DNA of 64,000 nucleotides from Hyphomicrobiaceae bacterium (lineage in GTDB: Bacteria; Pseudomonadota; Alphaproteobacteria; Rhizobiales; Hyphomicrobiaceae): contig JALHMB010000008.1 of NCBI GenBank assembly GCA_022844275.1, forward strand, positions 248,001-312,000, given 5' to 3'. A program made the position numbers and the translations under genes. A model generated the notes under the pieces. That model ran no database searches, had not been told where the DNA came from, and saw only the letters and a program-made list of their open reading frames with translations. Positions 8,940 through 17,678 of the stretch are shown one piece after another. Position 1 is the first letter of the stretch. Every line of letters begins with the position of its first letter.

Positions 8940-9308
8940 ATGGACGAGATTCGAAACATTGCGTTTGAAACGGTCATGCGCGCTTGCGGATTTGGTTCGC
9001 TGGCAATCTTCTGCATCATGGTCGGCCTATCTTTCGAACCCCGGCTGTCATTCCAGACTGGCGGCCTTCTGATGCTGGTGATGGTTGGGATCCTCGCCTT
9101 CAAAGCGCGCGAAGCGACGACCAAGCCCTACCGCCGGACCGAGATGTGGCTCTACCTGCCCAAGGAGCTGCGCCCGCCCGAGCGCTCCGCTCAGCAGATG
9201 ATCTCCAAGCTGATGCGCGAGACGTATCTGACATTCGCGTACTGGTCCGCCTTCATCGCCGTTGGTATGTTGGTAATTGCGCTTACATTCGCATTTCTCG
9301 GCATTTAG
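8940..9308 (+). CDS. Conserved membrane protein, 122 aa
   Basis: Two N-terminal hydrophobic segments (about 15-33 and 41-56), a central soluble stretch with YRRTEMWLYLPKELRPP, and a C-terminal hydrophobic helix (about 97-121). The central stretch looks well conserved in composition and may be a cytoplasmic loop. Function is unknown. It is separated by 93 bp from the preceding small membrane gene and 30 bp from the following secreted protein. Confidence 0.65.
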   Translation: MDEIRNIAFETVMRACGFGSLAIFCIMVGLSFEPRLSFQTGGLLMLVMVGILAFKAREATTKPYRRTEMWLYLPKELRPPERSAQQMISKLMRETYLTFAYWSAFIAVGMLVIALTFAFLGI

Positions 9309-9338
9309 CCGACTATCCGGCGTTGGTCGGAGGTCACC

Positions 9339-9731
9339 ATGCATCTGTTCTCTATGGTGGTAGTCTTCTGCACCGCGCTGCTCGTGACGACCGCGCACGC
9401 ACAAACTGTTCGTCGGCCGACAGAGCTGCCGCAGGGTCCGACGGGAATTCCTGGCGGCGGCCCAGGCTCGAACGGCCAACAGCTCGGGACGACGAACCAG
9501 CCAATCGATCTTAAGGGATCTGTTGCGGTTCTTACGCCGGCGCCGCAGGTGCAGATGCAGGTGGTCCCACCGCCGGCCGCTCGTGCCGGCCCTCCTGATG
9601 CTGGCGATGCGAGCGCTTGCGAGTGCTACCGAATGGAGTTCATCGATACGATGGGCCGCGACGGCCGCATGACACGCCAGCAGTTCTGGCGCGCGACGGG
9701 GACGAAGTCGCTCGCTTGCTGTCGCAGATAG
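9339..9731 (+). CDS. Secreted hypothetical protein, 130 aa, Pro/Gly-rich
   Basis: An N-terminal signal peptide (residues 1-22, ending AHA before QTVRR) is followed by a flexible region rich in proline, glycine and glutamine. A short C-terminal domain has four cysteines (CEC at about 97-99 and CC near the end), probably forming disulfides in the periplasm. No family recognised. It converges on the PilZ gene with 18 bp between them. Confidence 0.6.
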   Translation: MHLFSMVVVFCTALLVTTAHAQTVRRPTELPQGPTGIPGGGPGSNGQQLGTTNQPIDLKGSVAVLTPAPQVQMQVVPPPAARAGPPDAGDASACECYRMEFIDTMGRDGRMTRQQFWRATGTKSLACCRR

Positions 9732-9749
9732 CGCGCGACAAGCTCCTGC

Positions 9750-10124
9750 CTACGCGCGCTGTGCGCGCACGCTGGCGTAGAACCAGTCCGCTCCGCGCTG
9801 CTCGAGCCAGAGGACATCTTCGAGCGAACTCAGCGGCATCTCGAAGCGGATGCCAATCGCGCCACGATCAGCCCACACGACGTTCCCCGCGAGATGACGC
9901 CCATCGACAAGCCGCAGCGTCATGTCATCGCCCTCGACGGGGACGAGGCCATTGGCGAGGCGCACCTGCGCTCCAGACGTCGAGAGATCCATGAGGCTGC
10001 CGGCCTGTGCGCCCCACTGGGTCGTGATCGTGACCCGCTCGGCATGGGCATGGCGATCTGCGCCCCGCCGGCTCGCTTGCCTTGGCGCTGCATGGCGGAG
10101 GTTCTCTGTGCCGTTCTGGTACAC
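9750..10124 (-). CDS. PilZ domain protein
   Basis: A 124-residue soluble protein, almost entirely one PilZ domain. The c-di-GMP motifs are present: an Arg-rich RQASRRGADR near residues 16-25 in place of RxxxR, and DLSTSGAQVRL at about 46-56, matching (D/N)xSxxG. A later GNVVWADRGAIGIRF strand with a W-x-(D/x)-x-x-x-x-G(I/V)xF pattern is also typical of alphaproteobacterial stand-alone PilZ proteins. It probably relays c-di-GMP levels to an unknown partner. No cyclase or phosphodiesterase gene is in the window. Confidence 0.85.
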   Translation of the reverse strand: MYQNGTENLRHAAPRQASRRGADRHAHAERVTITTQWGAQAGSLMDLSTSGAQVRLANGLVPVEGDDMTLRLVDGRHLAGNVVWADRGAIGIRFEMPLSSLEDVLWLEQRGADWFYASVRAQRA

Positions 10125-10219
10125 GTCTTTGCTGGGCCTTCAGATACATTAAGCGATCGTAAACTCCAGCTCGCTCATGCACGAAGCCTGCCAGATCGGA
10201 CCCCGAGTAGAGATGGACG

Positions 10220-10744
10220 TTACCGGCAGGCGCCGGCAGCCTTAACAAGTGGCGCCAGATGCGCGGCGAACAGAGCGTGTCCTTGCGCGCTGTAGTGCTG
10301 TCCATCGGGCAGACGATGCGCGCGGGCGATCTGGCCGAGGCCGTCGAGCATCACGACCTTGATGCCCCGCGCGGCGGCATGCTGTCTGATCTCGGCGATA
10401 TTTGCGGATCGATCACCGCCCTCTCCGCGCCGCTGGTCGTTGCCTCCCGGCTGCAGGATCAGCACGCGCGTATCCTTGCCGAGCACACCACCAAGACGGG
10501 CCAACATCTGTCCGGTGGTGTTGCCGGCGATACCTGCGTTCTGGACACGGACGCGACATCCCTGGGACTGCAGCAGCCGCTCGAGCTGGGCCGGATAGGC
10601 CTGGCCCGGGCTGACACCGTCAGGCGTGCTTCCACGACCGCGACCGAACGTATTGCTGGCGCCGAGGGCAACGACTTCCGCCGCCTGAGCAGCGGAACTC
10701 GAGATGGCGCAAAGCAGGACAGCTGAAAAGCCCAACCGTCTCAT
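10220..10744 (-). CDS. Secreted SGNH/GDSL-type hydrolase
   Basis: A 174-residue protein with a Sec signal peptide (1-21, ending AQA). The SGNH blocks are in order: block I GASNTFGRG (about 28-36, catalytic Ser in place of GDS, with Ala where Asp is usual), block II around AGIAGNTTGQ (about 70-79), block III PGGND (about 99-103), and block V DGQHYSAQGH (about 149-158) with the Asp-x-x-His pair. It is close to TesA/arylesterase-like small SGNH enzymes in size. It probably acts on lipids or esters in the periplasm. It is the last gene of a leftward run, 71 bp after nadD. Confidence 0.85.
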   Translation of the reverse strand: MRRLGFSAVLLCAISSSAAQAAEVVALGASNTFGRGRGSTPDGVSPGQAYPAQLERLLQSQGCRVRVQNAGIAGNTTGQMLARLGGVLGKDTRVLILQPGGNDQRRGEGGDRSANIAEIRQHAAARGIKVVMLDGLGQIARAHRLPDGQHYSAQGHALFAAHLAPLVKAAGACR

Positions 10745-10815
10745 TCGTTTCCTCCGCGATCAGCGAAAGCACGTTGGCATCGATCGATGACCGTACCACG
10801 ACCGCGAACGCCTGC

Positions 10816-11469
10816 TTAGCCCGAGCGTCCCGCGCGTATCGCAGTCGAAGAAAGATCGGAGAGTGGCGCCGTCAGAAATGTCCACACTGGGGGGGCGAGA
10901 AAGGGCAGAATTGCCGCCTCCGTTTCGGGAATGCGGTGAGCGCCAAATGCTTGCGCCCCAATTGACGACATCGACTTCAGTCGCCATCCGGGTCGATCGA
11001 CAACCGCGATCGGCATCAGCGACATGATCTCGCGCCACTGCCGCCAGCGGTGAAACTCGGCGAGGCAGTCTGCACCCATGACCCACACGAAGCGCGCCTG
11101 CGGCCGGCGCCGGCGCAGAAACGAGAGTGTCGCGATCGTGTAGGGATTGCGGAGATCACGCTCGAAACCAGTCACGGTAATCGGCCGCGATCCGACGAGC
11201 TTGCGGGCAGCCGTGATGCGCTCATCGAGCGGCGGCGCCGTGCTGGACACCTTGAGCGGATTGCCGGGCGTCACGATCCACCACACGCGCGAGAGCCCAA
11301 GGCGTCGGATTGCCGTCTCGCTGATCTGGACGTGCGCGTCGTGCGCCGGATTGAACGACCCACCGAGAAGCCCGATGGCAGCGTCGCCCGTGTCGGGAGG
11401 AAGACGGGCGGCGAGCGTGCCGAAGCCGGCGCCGGGCAGCAGGCGACGGGAGGCGGCGGCGGTGCTCAT
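10816..11469 (-). CDS. nadD: Nicotinate-nucleotide adenylyltransferase
   Basis: This enzyme converts nicotinate mononucleotide and ATP to deamido-NAD in the cytoplasm, a step in NAD synthesis. The 217-residue protein has the nucleotidyltransferase signature GGSFNPAHDAH at about 36-46 and the second ATP-binding motif SSTAIR close to the C-terminus. A 30-residue N-terminal extension precedes the first beta strand, so a later start is possible, but no better ribosome-binding site was seen. In most alphaproteobacteria nadD sits with obgE, proB/proA and rsfS. Here it lies 55 bp downstream of a Gld-like ABC exporter instead. Confidence 0.92.
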   Translation of the reverse strand: MSTAAASRRLLPGAGFGTLAARLPPDTGDAAIGLLGGSFNPAHDAHVQISETAIRRLGLSRVWWIVTPGNPLKVSSTAPPLDERITAARKLVGSRPITVTGFERDLRNPYTIATLSFLRRRRPQARFVWVMGADCLAEFHRWRQWREIMSLMPIAVVDRPGWRLKSMSSIGAQAFGAHRIPETEAAILPFLAPPVWTFLTAPLSDLSSTAIRAGRSG

Positions 11470-11524
11470 CTCTCGTGCGACGCGGCGCTTGCGCCGCGGC
11501 TCCCTGCGCTAAGTACGCGCCTCG

Positions 11525-12559
11525 TTATGTCGTCTCGAAGATGTCGGCGGCACGCTTGCCGATCTGATCAGCCTTCCACTTCGGGATCTTGAATTCCCAT
11601 CCGGACGCCTTGGAATTGATCTGGTCCGCAGCCTTCTTCGCTTCGCCCTCGCCGGTCGCGGTGAAGGACAGCCACGCGTCGTCCGGCGCACTATCGCGAC
11701 GCAAGCGGAAAGTCACCGTCAGGCCATTGCTGCTCTCGGCGGTGATGGTGCTCACGGCATCGCCGACAGGCGTCGCATCGAGCTTGCGCACGTCCTCGAG
11801 TTCGACGGAGCCGAGGCTCAGCGCAATTTGCTCGATGCCGGCGCTCTCCTTGACCTTGAGACCTTCCGGCACGGACTTCAGTACGAACTTGCCGCCCTTG
11901 CCCGCCTCGCCTTCGCGCTCGACGATGATCGGCGCCTCTTTGGGATGCGCGACGGTCACGCGATTCAGCTTCTCGGTATCGCCCTTGAAGATCGCGGGAT
12001 CGACCCAGTCTTTGACGTCGAGCGTCACGTTCGGCTCACCACTCGCGAGCCACGTCTGTGCCTCGCTCGGACGGCGAACGTAGACGCCGTTACGGCCGGC
12101 GCCGAACGCACTCGGTCGTGACTTGCCGATGACCATCTCGGCCATGGGTTTGCCGCCCGCATCGAGCAGCCGCACGAGACCGGACTTGGCGTCCTTGCCC
12201 GCGGGATCCTCGAGATCGAGCAGAGCCCAGCGGTCCTTCGCGGCGGTCTTCGGTTCGGTGAGCTCGGCGTTGGTCAGCTGCACGAGGAGCGCGCGGACCT
12301 TATCGCCCTGCACGGGATATGACGCCCGTTCCTTGATGCTCCACTGTTCGCCATTGCGCACGAGGGTGAGCGTCTGCCCGCGTTTTGAAAGCTCGATGCC
12401 CGCGAGACCGTTCGCCTGACGGCGAAGCTCCGGGAGCATGGGGCGACCGTCCGCCGTCCCGGGGCCCCGCTGCGTCGAGGATGCATGAATCACGGCGGCG
12501 AGGACGAGCGCGACGAGCGTGGTCGCGCCGAGGATCACGAAATGCTGCGGCTTGATCAT
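11525..12559 (-). CDS. DUF4340 domain protein of the Gld-like ABC system
   Basis: A 344-residue protein with one N-terminal membrane anchor (about 8-26) and a long periplasmic part. The central repeats match the DUF4340 pattern: ELSKRGQTLTLVRNGEQW, then DKVRALLVQLTNAELTEPKT, and a PSEAQTWL stretch. DUF4340 proteins regularly follow GldG-type auxiliary genes. The gene starts 4 bp after the Gldg-family stop and is clearly in the same operon. Its biochemical role in the exporter is not established. Confidence 0.88.
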   Translation of the reverse strand: MIKPQHFVILGATTLVALVLAAVIHASSTQRGPGTADGRPMLPELRRQANGLAGIELSKRGQTLTLVRNGEQWSIKERASYPVQGDKVRALLVQLTNAELTEPKTAAKDRWALLDLEDPAGKDAKSGLVRLLDAGGKPMAEMVIGKSRPSAFGAGRNGVYVRRPSEAQTWLASGEPNVTLDVKDWVDPAIFKGDTEKLNRVTVAHPKEAPIIVEREGEAGKGGKFVLKSVPEGLKVKESAGIEQIALSLGSVELEDVRKLDATPVGDAVSTITAESSNGLTVTFRLRRDSAPDDAWLSFTATGEGEAKKAADQINSKASGWEFKIPKWKADQIGKRAADIFETT

Positions 12560-12563
12560 GGCC

Positions 12564-14645
12564 TCAACCCTTCCTCTCGCTGCCCGGCGCCTGACGGCGC
12601 CGACGCGACAGCCCGACCGCGATTCCGCCGAGACCGATCAGCAGCGGCACGGCCGCGATGTTGAAGAACTTGAGCCAGCCATCGAGCCGATCGATATCGC
12701 GCCTGAGATCTGCCTGCACGCCACGCAACTCGCGCCGCACCTCGATCATCTCGCCGCGGAAGCGATCGATGGTTTGTCGGTCCTTGTCGGAGAGCAAGAT
12801 CTGGCCACCTTCGCCGCTCTTCGTCTCCATCTGCTGCAGCTTGCCTTGCAGATCCTTGAGCTTAGCGTTGAGCGCCTGCTCCTTCTCGCGATAGCGACGT
12901 TCTGCTTCGCGCCGGATGTTCGAGACCCGTTCGAAGGGACGATCGTTGACGCCGCGCCCACGCAGCGTGGCGAGTGCTTCGCCACCGGAGAGATTCTCGA
13001 GCGCATTGATGACGAACGCCGCGTTGTGTGCCTGCGGCATCGCTAGGCGCTGGCCGAGCATCTCCTGGATGGTGACCCAGAACTGGTCGTTCAGGAAATC
13101 GCTGTCGGCAACGACGATGACGTTCACAGGCCCGCTCGCGAAATGCGGGACGACAGTCTCGGCCTTGGTGGCCTCGGCCGGCTTGTCCTTCTGAGCTGCG
13201 GCTTCCGGCTTGTCGCCCGGCTTGCCATCACCCTTTGCCGCCTCTGCCGGCTTTGGGCGGCCATCCGGATAAGCGGACTTGGCCTCACCCGTGATGCGCG
13301 CCGCGAGCACCAGTGGCTTGCCGCCGCTCTTGAACTCGCGCGTCAGTGCCAGCGGGTCCGGCATCATACGCAAGCTCATCGCACCCATCTCGCCAGCACC
13401 CGGCGAGGTCTGAACGATCGGCTGCACGTTCGTCGTCGCGCCATCGACCTTGCTGATGAAGCCTGCCGAGGCGAGATTGAGGCGCTCGATGCCGGCCGCA
13501 AGCGGATCGGCCTGGTTGATGTGCTGCTGGTCCACCTGGAGCCAGGCCAGATAGTCGGTCACGACTGGTCGGCCGCCCGGGCCGCCGCCGAACTGCACGC
13601 GCCGCGCCATGCTCGGGTCGCCAGCCAGCTTCTCGGTATCGATTGAGACGCCCCACGCCTTCAGCAGATCGAGGATGTCTCCAGCCGGCGGCATCGGCGG
13701 CATGGGCATGCCCATCTGAGCCGTCGGCGGTGTCGTCTCCGAGACCGGATCGATGAGCGCCAGCACGCGACCGCCGCGTAGCACGTACTGGTCGATGGCG
13801 TAGACGGCTTCCTTGCTGAGATTGGTCGGCTGCGCGAGCATCAGGACGTCGATGTCGCCCGGAATTTCCGTGATCGTCTGCTCGAGCGGACGAACCTCGA
13901 AGAATTCGCGGATCTGCTCCATGACCGTCCACGGCGGTGCCGGCTGACGCATGGGCTGCATCGGGTTCATGGCACCGCCATCGACGGGGATGCTCGCCAT
14001 GAGCCCGACGACGCGCTTCTTGGGATTGGCGAGGCCATTGATGAGCTTGATGAGGTCGTATTCGAGGAAGCGCTCGCGATCGGGCGCGAAGAACTCGACT
14101 GCCGCGTCGTTGTCGGTCGTGTTGGAGGCGACGAGGCCGAAGTAGCCGGTCTCGCCATCCTGGTTGAGACGAACACCGCGAAGTCCGCCGGCAACGGCTC
14201 GATCCTCGGCATCGGAGAACGGCTCGGGCTCGATCACCGTGAGCTGGACCTTGCCGCCCGAGAGGTCGCGATACTGCTCGAGGAGCGCCTTCACGCGCTC
14301 GAAGTGCTTCCCGAAGAGCGGCGCCACTTCGCCGAGCTTGCGCGAATAGTAGAGGCGAACGTTGATCGGCTCATCGATGCGCTGAAGTACGCGCTTGGTG
14401 CCGTCCGAGATCGTATAGAGGCGCTCGGCCGTGAGGTCAGCCTTTGCATTCTTCGCTATGGCGCTGAAGATCAGATTCGCGGAGAGCGTGAGCAGGACGG
14501 CAAGCACCAGCGCGCCCCACGCAAGTGTCGAGCGATCGAGGCGCGCCGCCCAGCGCACGACCTCTCCGGGCGCGAGCAGGAGCTGGCCCGAGATCTTCTG
14601 CATGGCTGCGGCGAAGGGCGAGGGCTTGGGTGATTGAATGGACAT
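12564..14645 (-). CDS. GldG-family ABC exporter auxiliary protein
   Basis: A 693-residue membrane-anchored protein with hydrophobic helices near 38-60 and at the C-terminus (about 660-685), enclosing a large periplasmic part. The region LTAERLYTISDGTKRVLQ followed by INVRLYYS is the hallmark of the GldG / 'ABC-type uncharacterized transport' family. A coiled-coil-like stretch of Arg/Glu/Gln residues (about 565-650) precedes the last helix, and a low-complexity Lys/Pro/Ala segment lies near 465-500. It sits between the ABC-2 permease (13 bp upstream) and the DUF4340 gene. The system exports or assembles an unknown envelope substrate. In Bacteroidetes the Gld version supports gliding, which should not be assumed here. 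Confidence 0.88.
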   Translation of the reverse strand: MSIQSPKPSPFAAAMQKISGQLLLAPGEVVRWAARLDRSTLAWGALVLAVLLTLSANLIFSAIAKNAKADLTAERLYTISDGTKRVLQRIDEPINVRLYYSRKLGEVAPLFGKHFERVKALLEQYRDLSGGKVQLTVIEPEPFSDAEDRAVAGGLRGVRLNQDGETGYFGLVASNTTDNDAAVEFFAPDRERFLEYDLIKLINGLANPKKRVVGLMASIPVDGGAMNPMQPMRQPAPPWTVMEQIREFFEVRPLEQTITEIPGDIDVLMLAQPTNLSKEAVYAIDQYVLRGGRVLALIDPVSETTPPTAQMGMPMPPMPPAGDILDLLKAWGVSIDTEKLAGDPSMARRVQFGGGPGGRPVVTDYLAWLQVDQQHINQADPLAAGIERLNLASAGFISKVDGATTNVQPIVQTSPGAGEMGAMSLRMMPDPLALTREFKSGGKPLVLAARITGEAKSAYPDGRPKPAEAAKGDGKPGDKPEAAAQKDKPAEATKAETVVPHFASGPVNVIVVADSDFLNDQFWVTIQEMLGQRLAMPQAHNAAFVINALENLSGGEALATLRGRGVNDRPFERVSNIRREAERRYREKEQALNAKLKDLQGKLQQMETKSGEGGQILLSDKDRQTIDRFRGEMIEVRRELRGVQADLRRDIDRLDGWLKFFNIAAVPLLIGLGGIAVGLSRRRRQAPGSERKG

Positions 14646-14658
14646 ATCCGGGTCTCCC

Positions 14659-15396
14659 TCAGGCAGCTTTGCGCTGTTCGACGACGATGACGTTCGCGAA
14701 CAGGAAGAGGGCGATGATGGAGAAGTAGAAGAACAAGCTCGGCAGCGTGATGACGCCGCGGCTGATCAGCTCGAAGTGATTGAGGAAGCTCATCGAGGCG
14801 ACAGCATCGACGATGAACGACGGCGCCCAGCCCCGGAAGAAGCCAAGAACCAGCTCGAGCCCGCTCATCACCATGAGGAAGCAGATCGTCGCCGCGACGA
14901 TGAAGGCGATGACTTGGTTCTTGGTGAGCGCCGATATGCACGAGCCGATCGCGAGAAAGGCGCCGGCCATCAGGAAGCTGCCGATGTAGCTCGCGAGGAT
15001 CACGCCGTTGTCGGGCTTGCCGAGAATATTGACGGTGATCCACATCGGGAAGGTCAGCGCGAGCGCGATGCCGATGAAGATCCAGGCTGCGAGGAATTTG
15101 CCGATGATGGCTTCGCTGGTGGAGATCGGCAGGGTCATCAGTAGCTCGATGGTGCCGGACTTGCGCTCCTCAGCCCAGAGCCGCATGGCGATCGCCGGCA
15201 CGAGTAGCAGATAGAGCCACGGGTGATAGTTGAAGAATGGCTGGAGGTCCGCCTGTCCGCGCTCGAAGAAGTTGCCAATGAAGAACGCGAAGGCGCCGGT
15301 CAGTGCGACGAAGATGACAGCGAAGACGTAGGCGAGCGGCGTGCCGAAGTAGGCGCCAAGCTCGCGCTTGGTGATGATCCAGATATTACGCATGAC
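14659..15396 (-). CDS. ABC-2 type transporter permease (GldF-like)
   Basis: A 245-residue inner-membrane protein with six hydrophobic segments. The start MRNIWIITKRELGAYF at 15396 overlaps the ATPase gene by 11 bp and leaves a standard cytoplasmic N-terminus. An upstream start would add an Arg-rich extension with no support. The motif ERKSGTIELLMTLPIS after the second helix is the coupling region that contacts the ATPase in GldF/NosY-type permeases. Gene order and overlap place it in a four-gene export system with its ATPase, GldG-like and DUF4340 proteins. Confidence 0.9.
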   Translation of the reverse strand, partial: VMRNIWIITKRELGAYFGTPLAYVFAVIFVALTGAFAFFIGNFFERGQADLQPFFNYHPWLYLLLVPAIAMRLWAEERKSGTIELLMTLPISTSEAIIGKFLAAWIFIGIALALTFPMWITVNILGKPDNGVILASYIGSFLMAGAFLAIGSCISALTKNQVIAFIVAATICFLMVMSGLELVLGFFRGWAPSFIVDAVASMSFLNHFELISRGVITLPSLFFYFSIIALFLFANVIVVEQRKAA

Positions 15397-16348
15397 GGGC
15401 GTCCTCGTTGCTCGTCGTGATCTCGCGGAAGACGTCATCGAGCTTGCCGCGCTCGACGATCAGCTCTTCGACGGCGATCGACTGGTCGCGCAGAAGCGCA
15501 CCGACATCGGCCGCGATGCTTGCGCCGGGCTTCGGAAGTGCGCGGAGGCGAATATGGCCGTTCGCGGCCGCCACGCGCTCAACTGTGGCGACGCCCGTGA
15601 GCACCGCGAGTGCGGCGGCAACGCGATCGGCCTCACTGGCCGCGATCTGAATAGCAACCGCATTATGATAGGGCATCCGCCGCTGCAGGGCCTCGGCCGT
15701 GCCGTCGGCAACAATGCGGCCGCGATCGATGACGACCGCGCGCGTGCAGACCGCTTCCACTTCCTCGAGAATATGCGTCGAGACGATGATGGCTTTGTCT
15801 TTGGCCATCTCGGTGATCAGCTCGCGCACATGATGCTTTTGATTGGGGTCGAGGCCGTCGGTCGGCTCGTCCATGATCAGGACTTCGGGATTATGAAGAA
15901 TGGCCTGGGCGAGACCGACGCGACGCTTGTAGCCCTTGGAGAGCGTCTCGATGCGCTGCGTCGCGACGCTCTCGAGCCCGGTGCGCGCGAGTGCGATATC
16001 GACGTGCGCGAACTTGTTCGCACCGTCGAAGCCGCGTATCTCGGCAATGAAGTTCAGGAAAGAGCGGGCCGTCATGTCGCCATAGGCCGGCGCGCCCTCG
16101 GGGAGATAGCCGAGCTTGGACTTGGCTTCCTTGGGGCGGTCGGCAACGCTAATCCCGCAGATGCGCGCCCGCCCTGCGTCCGGCTCGAGAAAGCCGGTCA
16201 GCATCTTCATGGTGGTCGACTTGCCGGCACCGTTGGGCCCGAGAAAGCCGAGCACCTCACCTTTCTCGACCTTGAGCGAGATATCCTCGACTGCCAGGAT
16301 CGGCCCGAACGACTTCCTAAGTCGATCCGCCTCGACGAGTACTGCCAT
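15386..16348 (-). CDS. ABC transporter ATP-binding protein (GldA/CcmA-like)
   Basis: A 320-residue cytoplasmic ATPase that powers the exporter encoded downstream. Walker A GPNGAGKST is at about 38-46, the ABC signature LSKGYKRRVGLAQ at about 135-147, Walker B VLIMDEPTDGLD at about 155-166, and the switch His in STHILEE near 190. A C-terminal extension of about 90 residues, common in exporters of the ABC-2 class, may regulate activity. It is the first gene of the leftward operon, and its promoter must lie in the 630-bp gap before gcrA. Confidence 0.92.
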   Translation of the reverse strand: MAVLVEADRLRKSFGPILAVEDISLKVEKGEVLGFLGPNGAGKSTTMKMLTGFLEPDAGRARICGISVADRPKEAKSKLGYLPEGAPAYGDMTARSFLNFIAEIRGFDGANKFAHVDIALARTGLESVATQRIETLSKGYKRRVGLAQAILHNPEVLIMDEPTDGLDPNQKHHVRELITEMAKDKAIIVSTHILEEVEAVCTRAVVIDRGRIVADGTAEALQRRMPYHNAVAIQIAASEADRVAAALAVLTGVATVERVAAANGHIRLRALPKPGASIAADVGALLRDQSIAVEELIVERGKLDDVFREITTSNEDARHA

Positions 16349-16979
16349 TCAACTCCCCTCCATCGCGCCGCAAATCTCGAGCAGCGCCACTCGCGACCGA
16401 GTGTGCGGCGGGCCCGCGGCGGTCTCATTGGTTTTGTCGCGGAGTTAGGCGCTCTTTTTGGCACTGTCAAGAAACGACTGCTAAACGTTTCGTAAGGTTC
16501 GGAGGCCTGCCGGCGGTGCGTGAGAGCAAGTCACTAGTTGCAGAGGCGCCAACAACGCCCATCGGTAAACATTAGAGTTTTCCGCGCACATACAGAGAAC
16601 GTGATTCGATTTGTGGCGGACGGGTCACGCACTGTTGTCAATAGCCATCGTGCCGTCCGAGCACGCTTGAGGGCGGCGCCATAGCTGTTGTACGTTTCCT
16701 CTCGATCGGCACGAGATGTTGGGCAGGAATGCAGCCAACCCCTTAGCCGGACGGAGCGCCCTCGTATCGCGGCGGCCGTCAGTAGCGTGGATGCCCGAGT
16801 TTCCAGAGTCCGGCGGGCATCGCCGTATAGCGTTTCCCAAGTTCCTGAGTTCGTAACCGCCCAGGCTTTTCCGTGGCGCCGTACGCATTTGCGTCCGTTT
16901 GCCGCCCGGAGTTCGCCAGGGCCGATGTGGCATCGCGTGCCTGCACGACGGCACCTTGCTGCGATTCTGCGCAGGAGAG
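16349..16979. other. Intergenic region between the ABC operon and gcrA
   Basis: A 631-bp gap between two divergent genes. It should contain both promoters. I saw no convincing coding frame, tRNA or terminator. Three GANTC sites (16603, 16806 and 16963) are present, which is near the chance density. Confidence 0.5.
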
Positions 16980-17546
16980 ATGACGATTATGGTCTGGAAC
17001 GATGAGAGGGTCGAGCAGCTCAAGAAGCTCTGGGCAGACGGGCTGAGCGCAAGCCAGATCGCCGCCCAACTCGGCGAAGTTACCCGTAACGCGGTCATTG
17101 GAAAGGTGCACCGTCTCGGACTCGCCACACGGGCCTCGAGCAACCGCACAAGCAGCAGCCGCTTGCGCATGCGTCAGGCGCAGCCACGACGCGCCGTACA
17201 ACAGCGCCAGCGACCCACAAATGTCGGCAATACCGCCTTCCGTCAGATGCTGGAGTCAGATCTTTCTCAAGGCTCGGTTCCCACCGTCGAGGAAATCGAG
17301 ATCCCGCTCGGCGAGCGCAAGACGCTCCAGCAGCTCACCGAAGGCATGTGCCGGTGGCCGATCGGCGACCCCCAGCTGGCCGACTTCCACTTCTGCGGCC
17401 GCAACAAGGTGACCGGCCTTCCCTACTGCGAGCATCACGCTCGCCGCGCCTACCAGCCGCCGCAGCCGCGCCGTCGCGATCGCGAGGTCAACATTCCGGC
17501 GCTGCCGTCGGTGCTGTCCACGACCAAGGAACCGGCCGGAACCTGA
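16980..17546 (+). CDS. gcrA: GcrA cell-cycle regulator
   Basis: GcrA is an alphaproteobacterial sigma70-associated transcription activator that reads CcrM methylation (GANTC) and controls cell-cycle genes. The 188-residue protein starts at ATG 16980 after a CAGGAGAG ribosome-binding site. It begins with the DNA-binding helix-turn-helix WNDERVEQLKKLWADGLSAS and TRNAVIGKVHRLGL (to about residue 44), continues through a disordered Ser/Arg/Gln-rich linker, and ends in the sigma-interacting domain with CRWPIGDP, FHFCGRNK and PYCEHHARRAYQP. All hallmarks are intact. This gene is the strongest single clue that the host is an alphaproteobacterium. Confidence 0.95.
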   Translation: MTIMVWNDERVEQLKKLWADGLSASQIAAQLGEVTRNAVIGKVHRLGLATRASSNRTSSSRLRMRQAQPRRAVQQRQRPTNVGNTAFRQMLESDLSQGSVPTVEEIEIPLGERKTLQQLTEGMCRWPIGDPQLADFHFCGRNKVTGLPYCEHHARRAYQPPQPRRRDREVNIPALPSVLSTTKEPAGT

Positions 17547-17580
17547 GTCCGGACCGCGTCGAGAGACTTGAAGAAATAGA

Positions 17581-17614
17581 ACCGCAGCCGCACTGTGCCG
17601 GCTGCGGTTTTTCT
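17581..17614 (+). terminator. Rho-independent terminator after gcrA
   Basis: ACCGCAGCCG and CGGCTGCGGT form a ten-pair perfect stem with an eight-base loop, followed by TTTTCTTT. It lies 34 bp after the gcrA stop. Confidence 0.92.
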
Positions 17615-17678
17615 TTGGCGGCCAGAAAAACACTGAGCGAGGCATCCGCGGCCGCGGTGATCAAGCCGGAGATCATCC

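Noticed and set aside
16349-16979. GANTC (CcrM) sites upstream of gcrA as evidence of methylation control
   Set aside because: Three sites in about 630 bp is close to the expected chance number for a motif occurring once per 256 bp, so no enrichment is shown.
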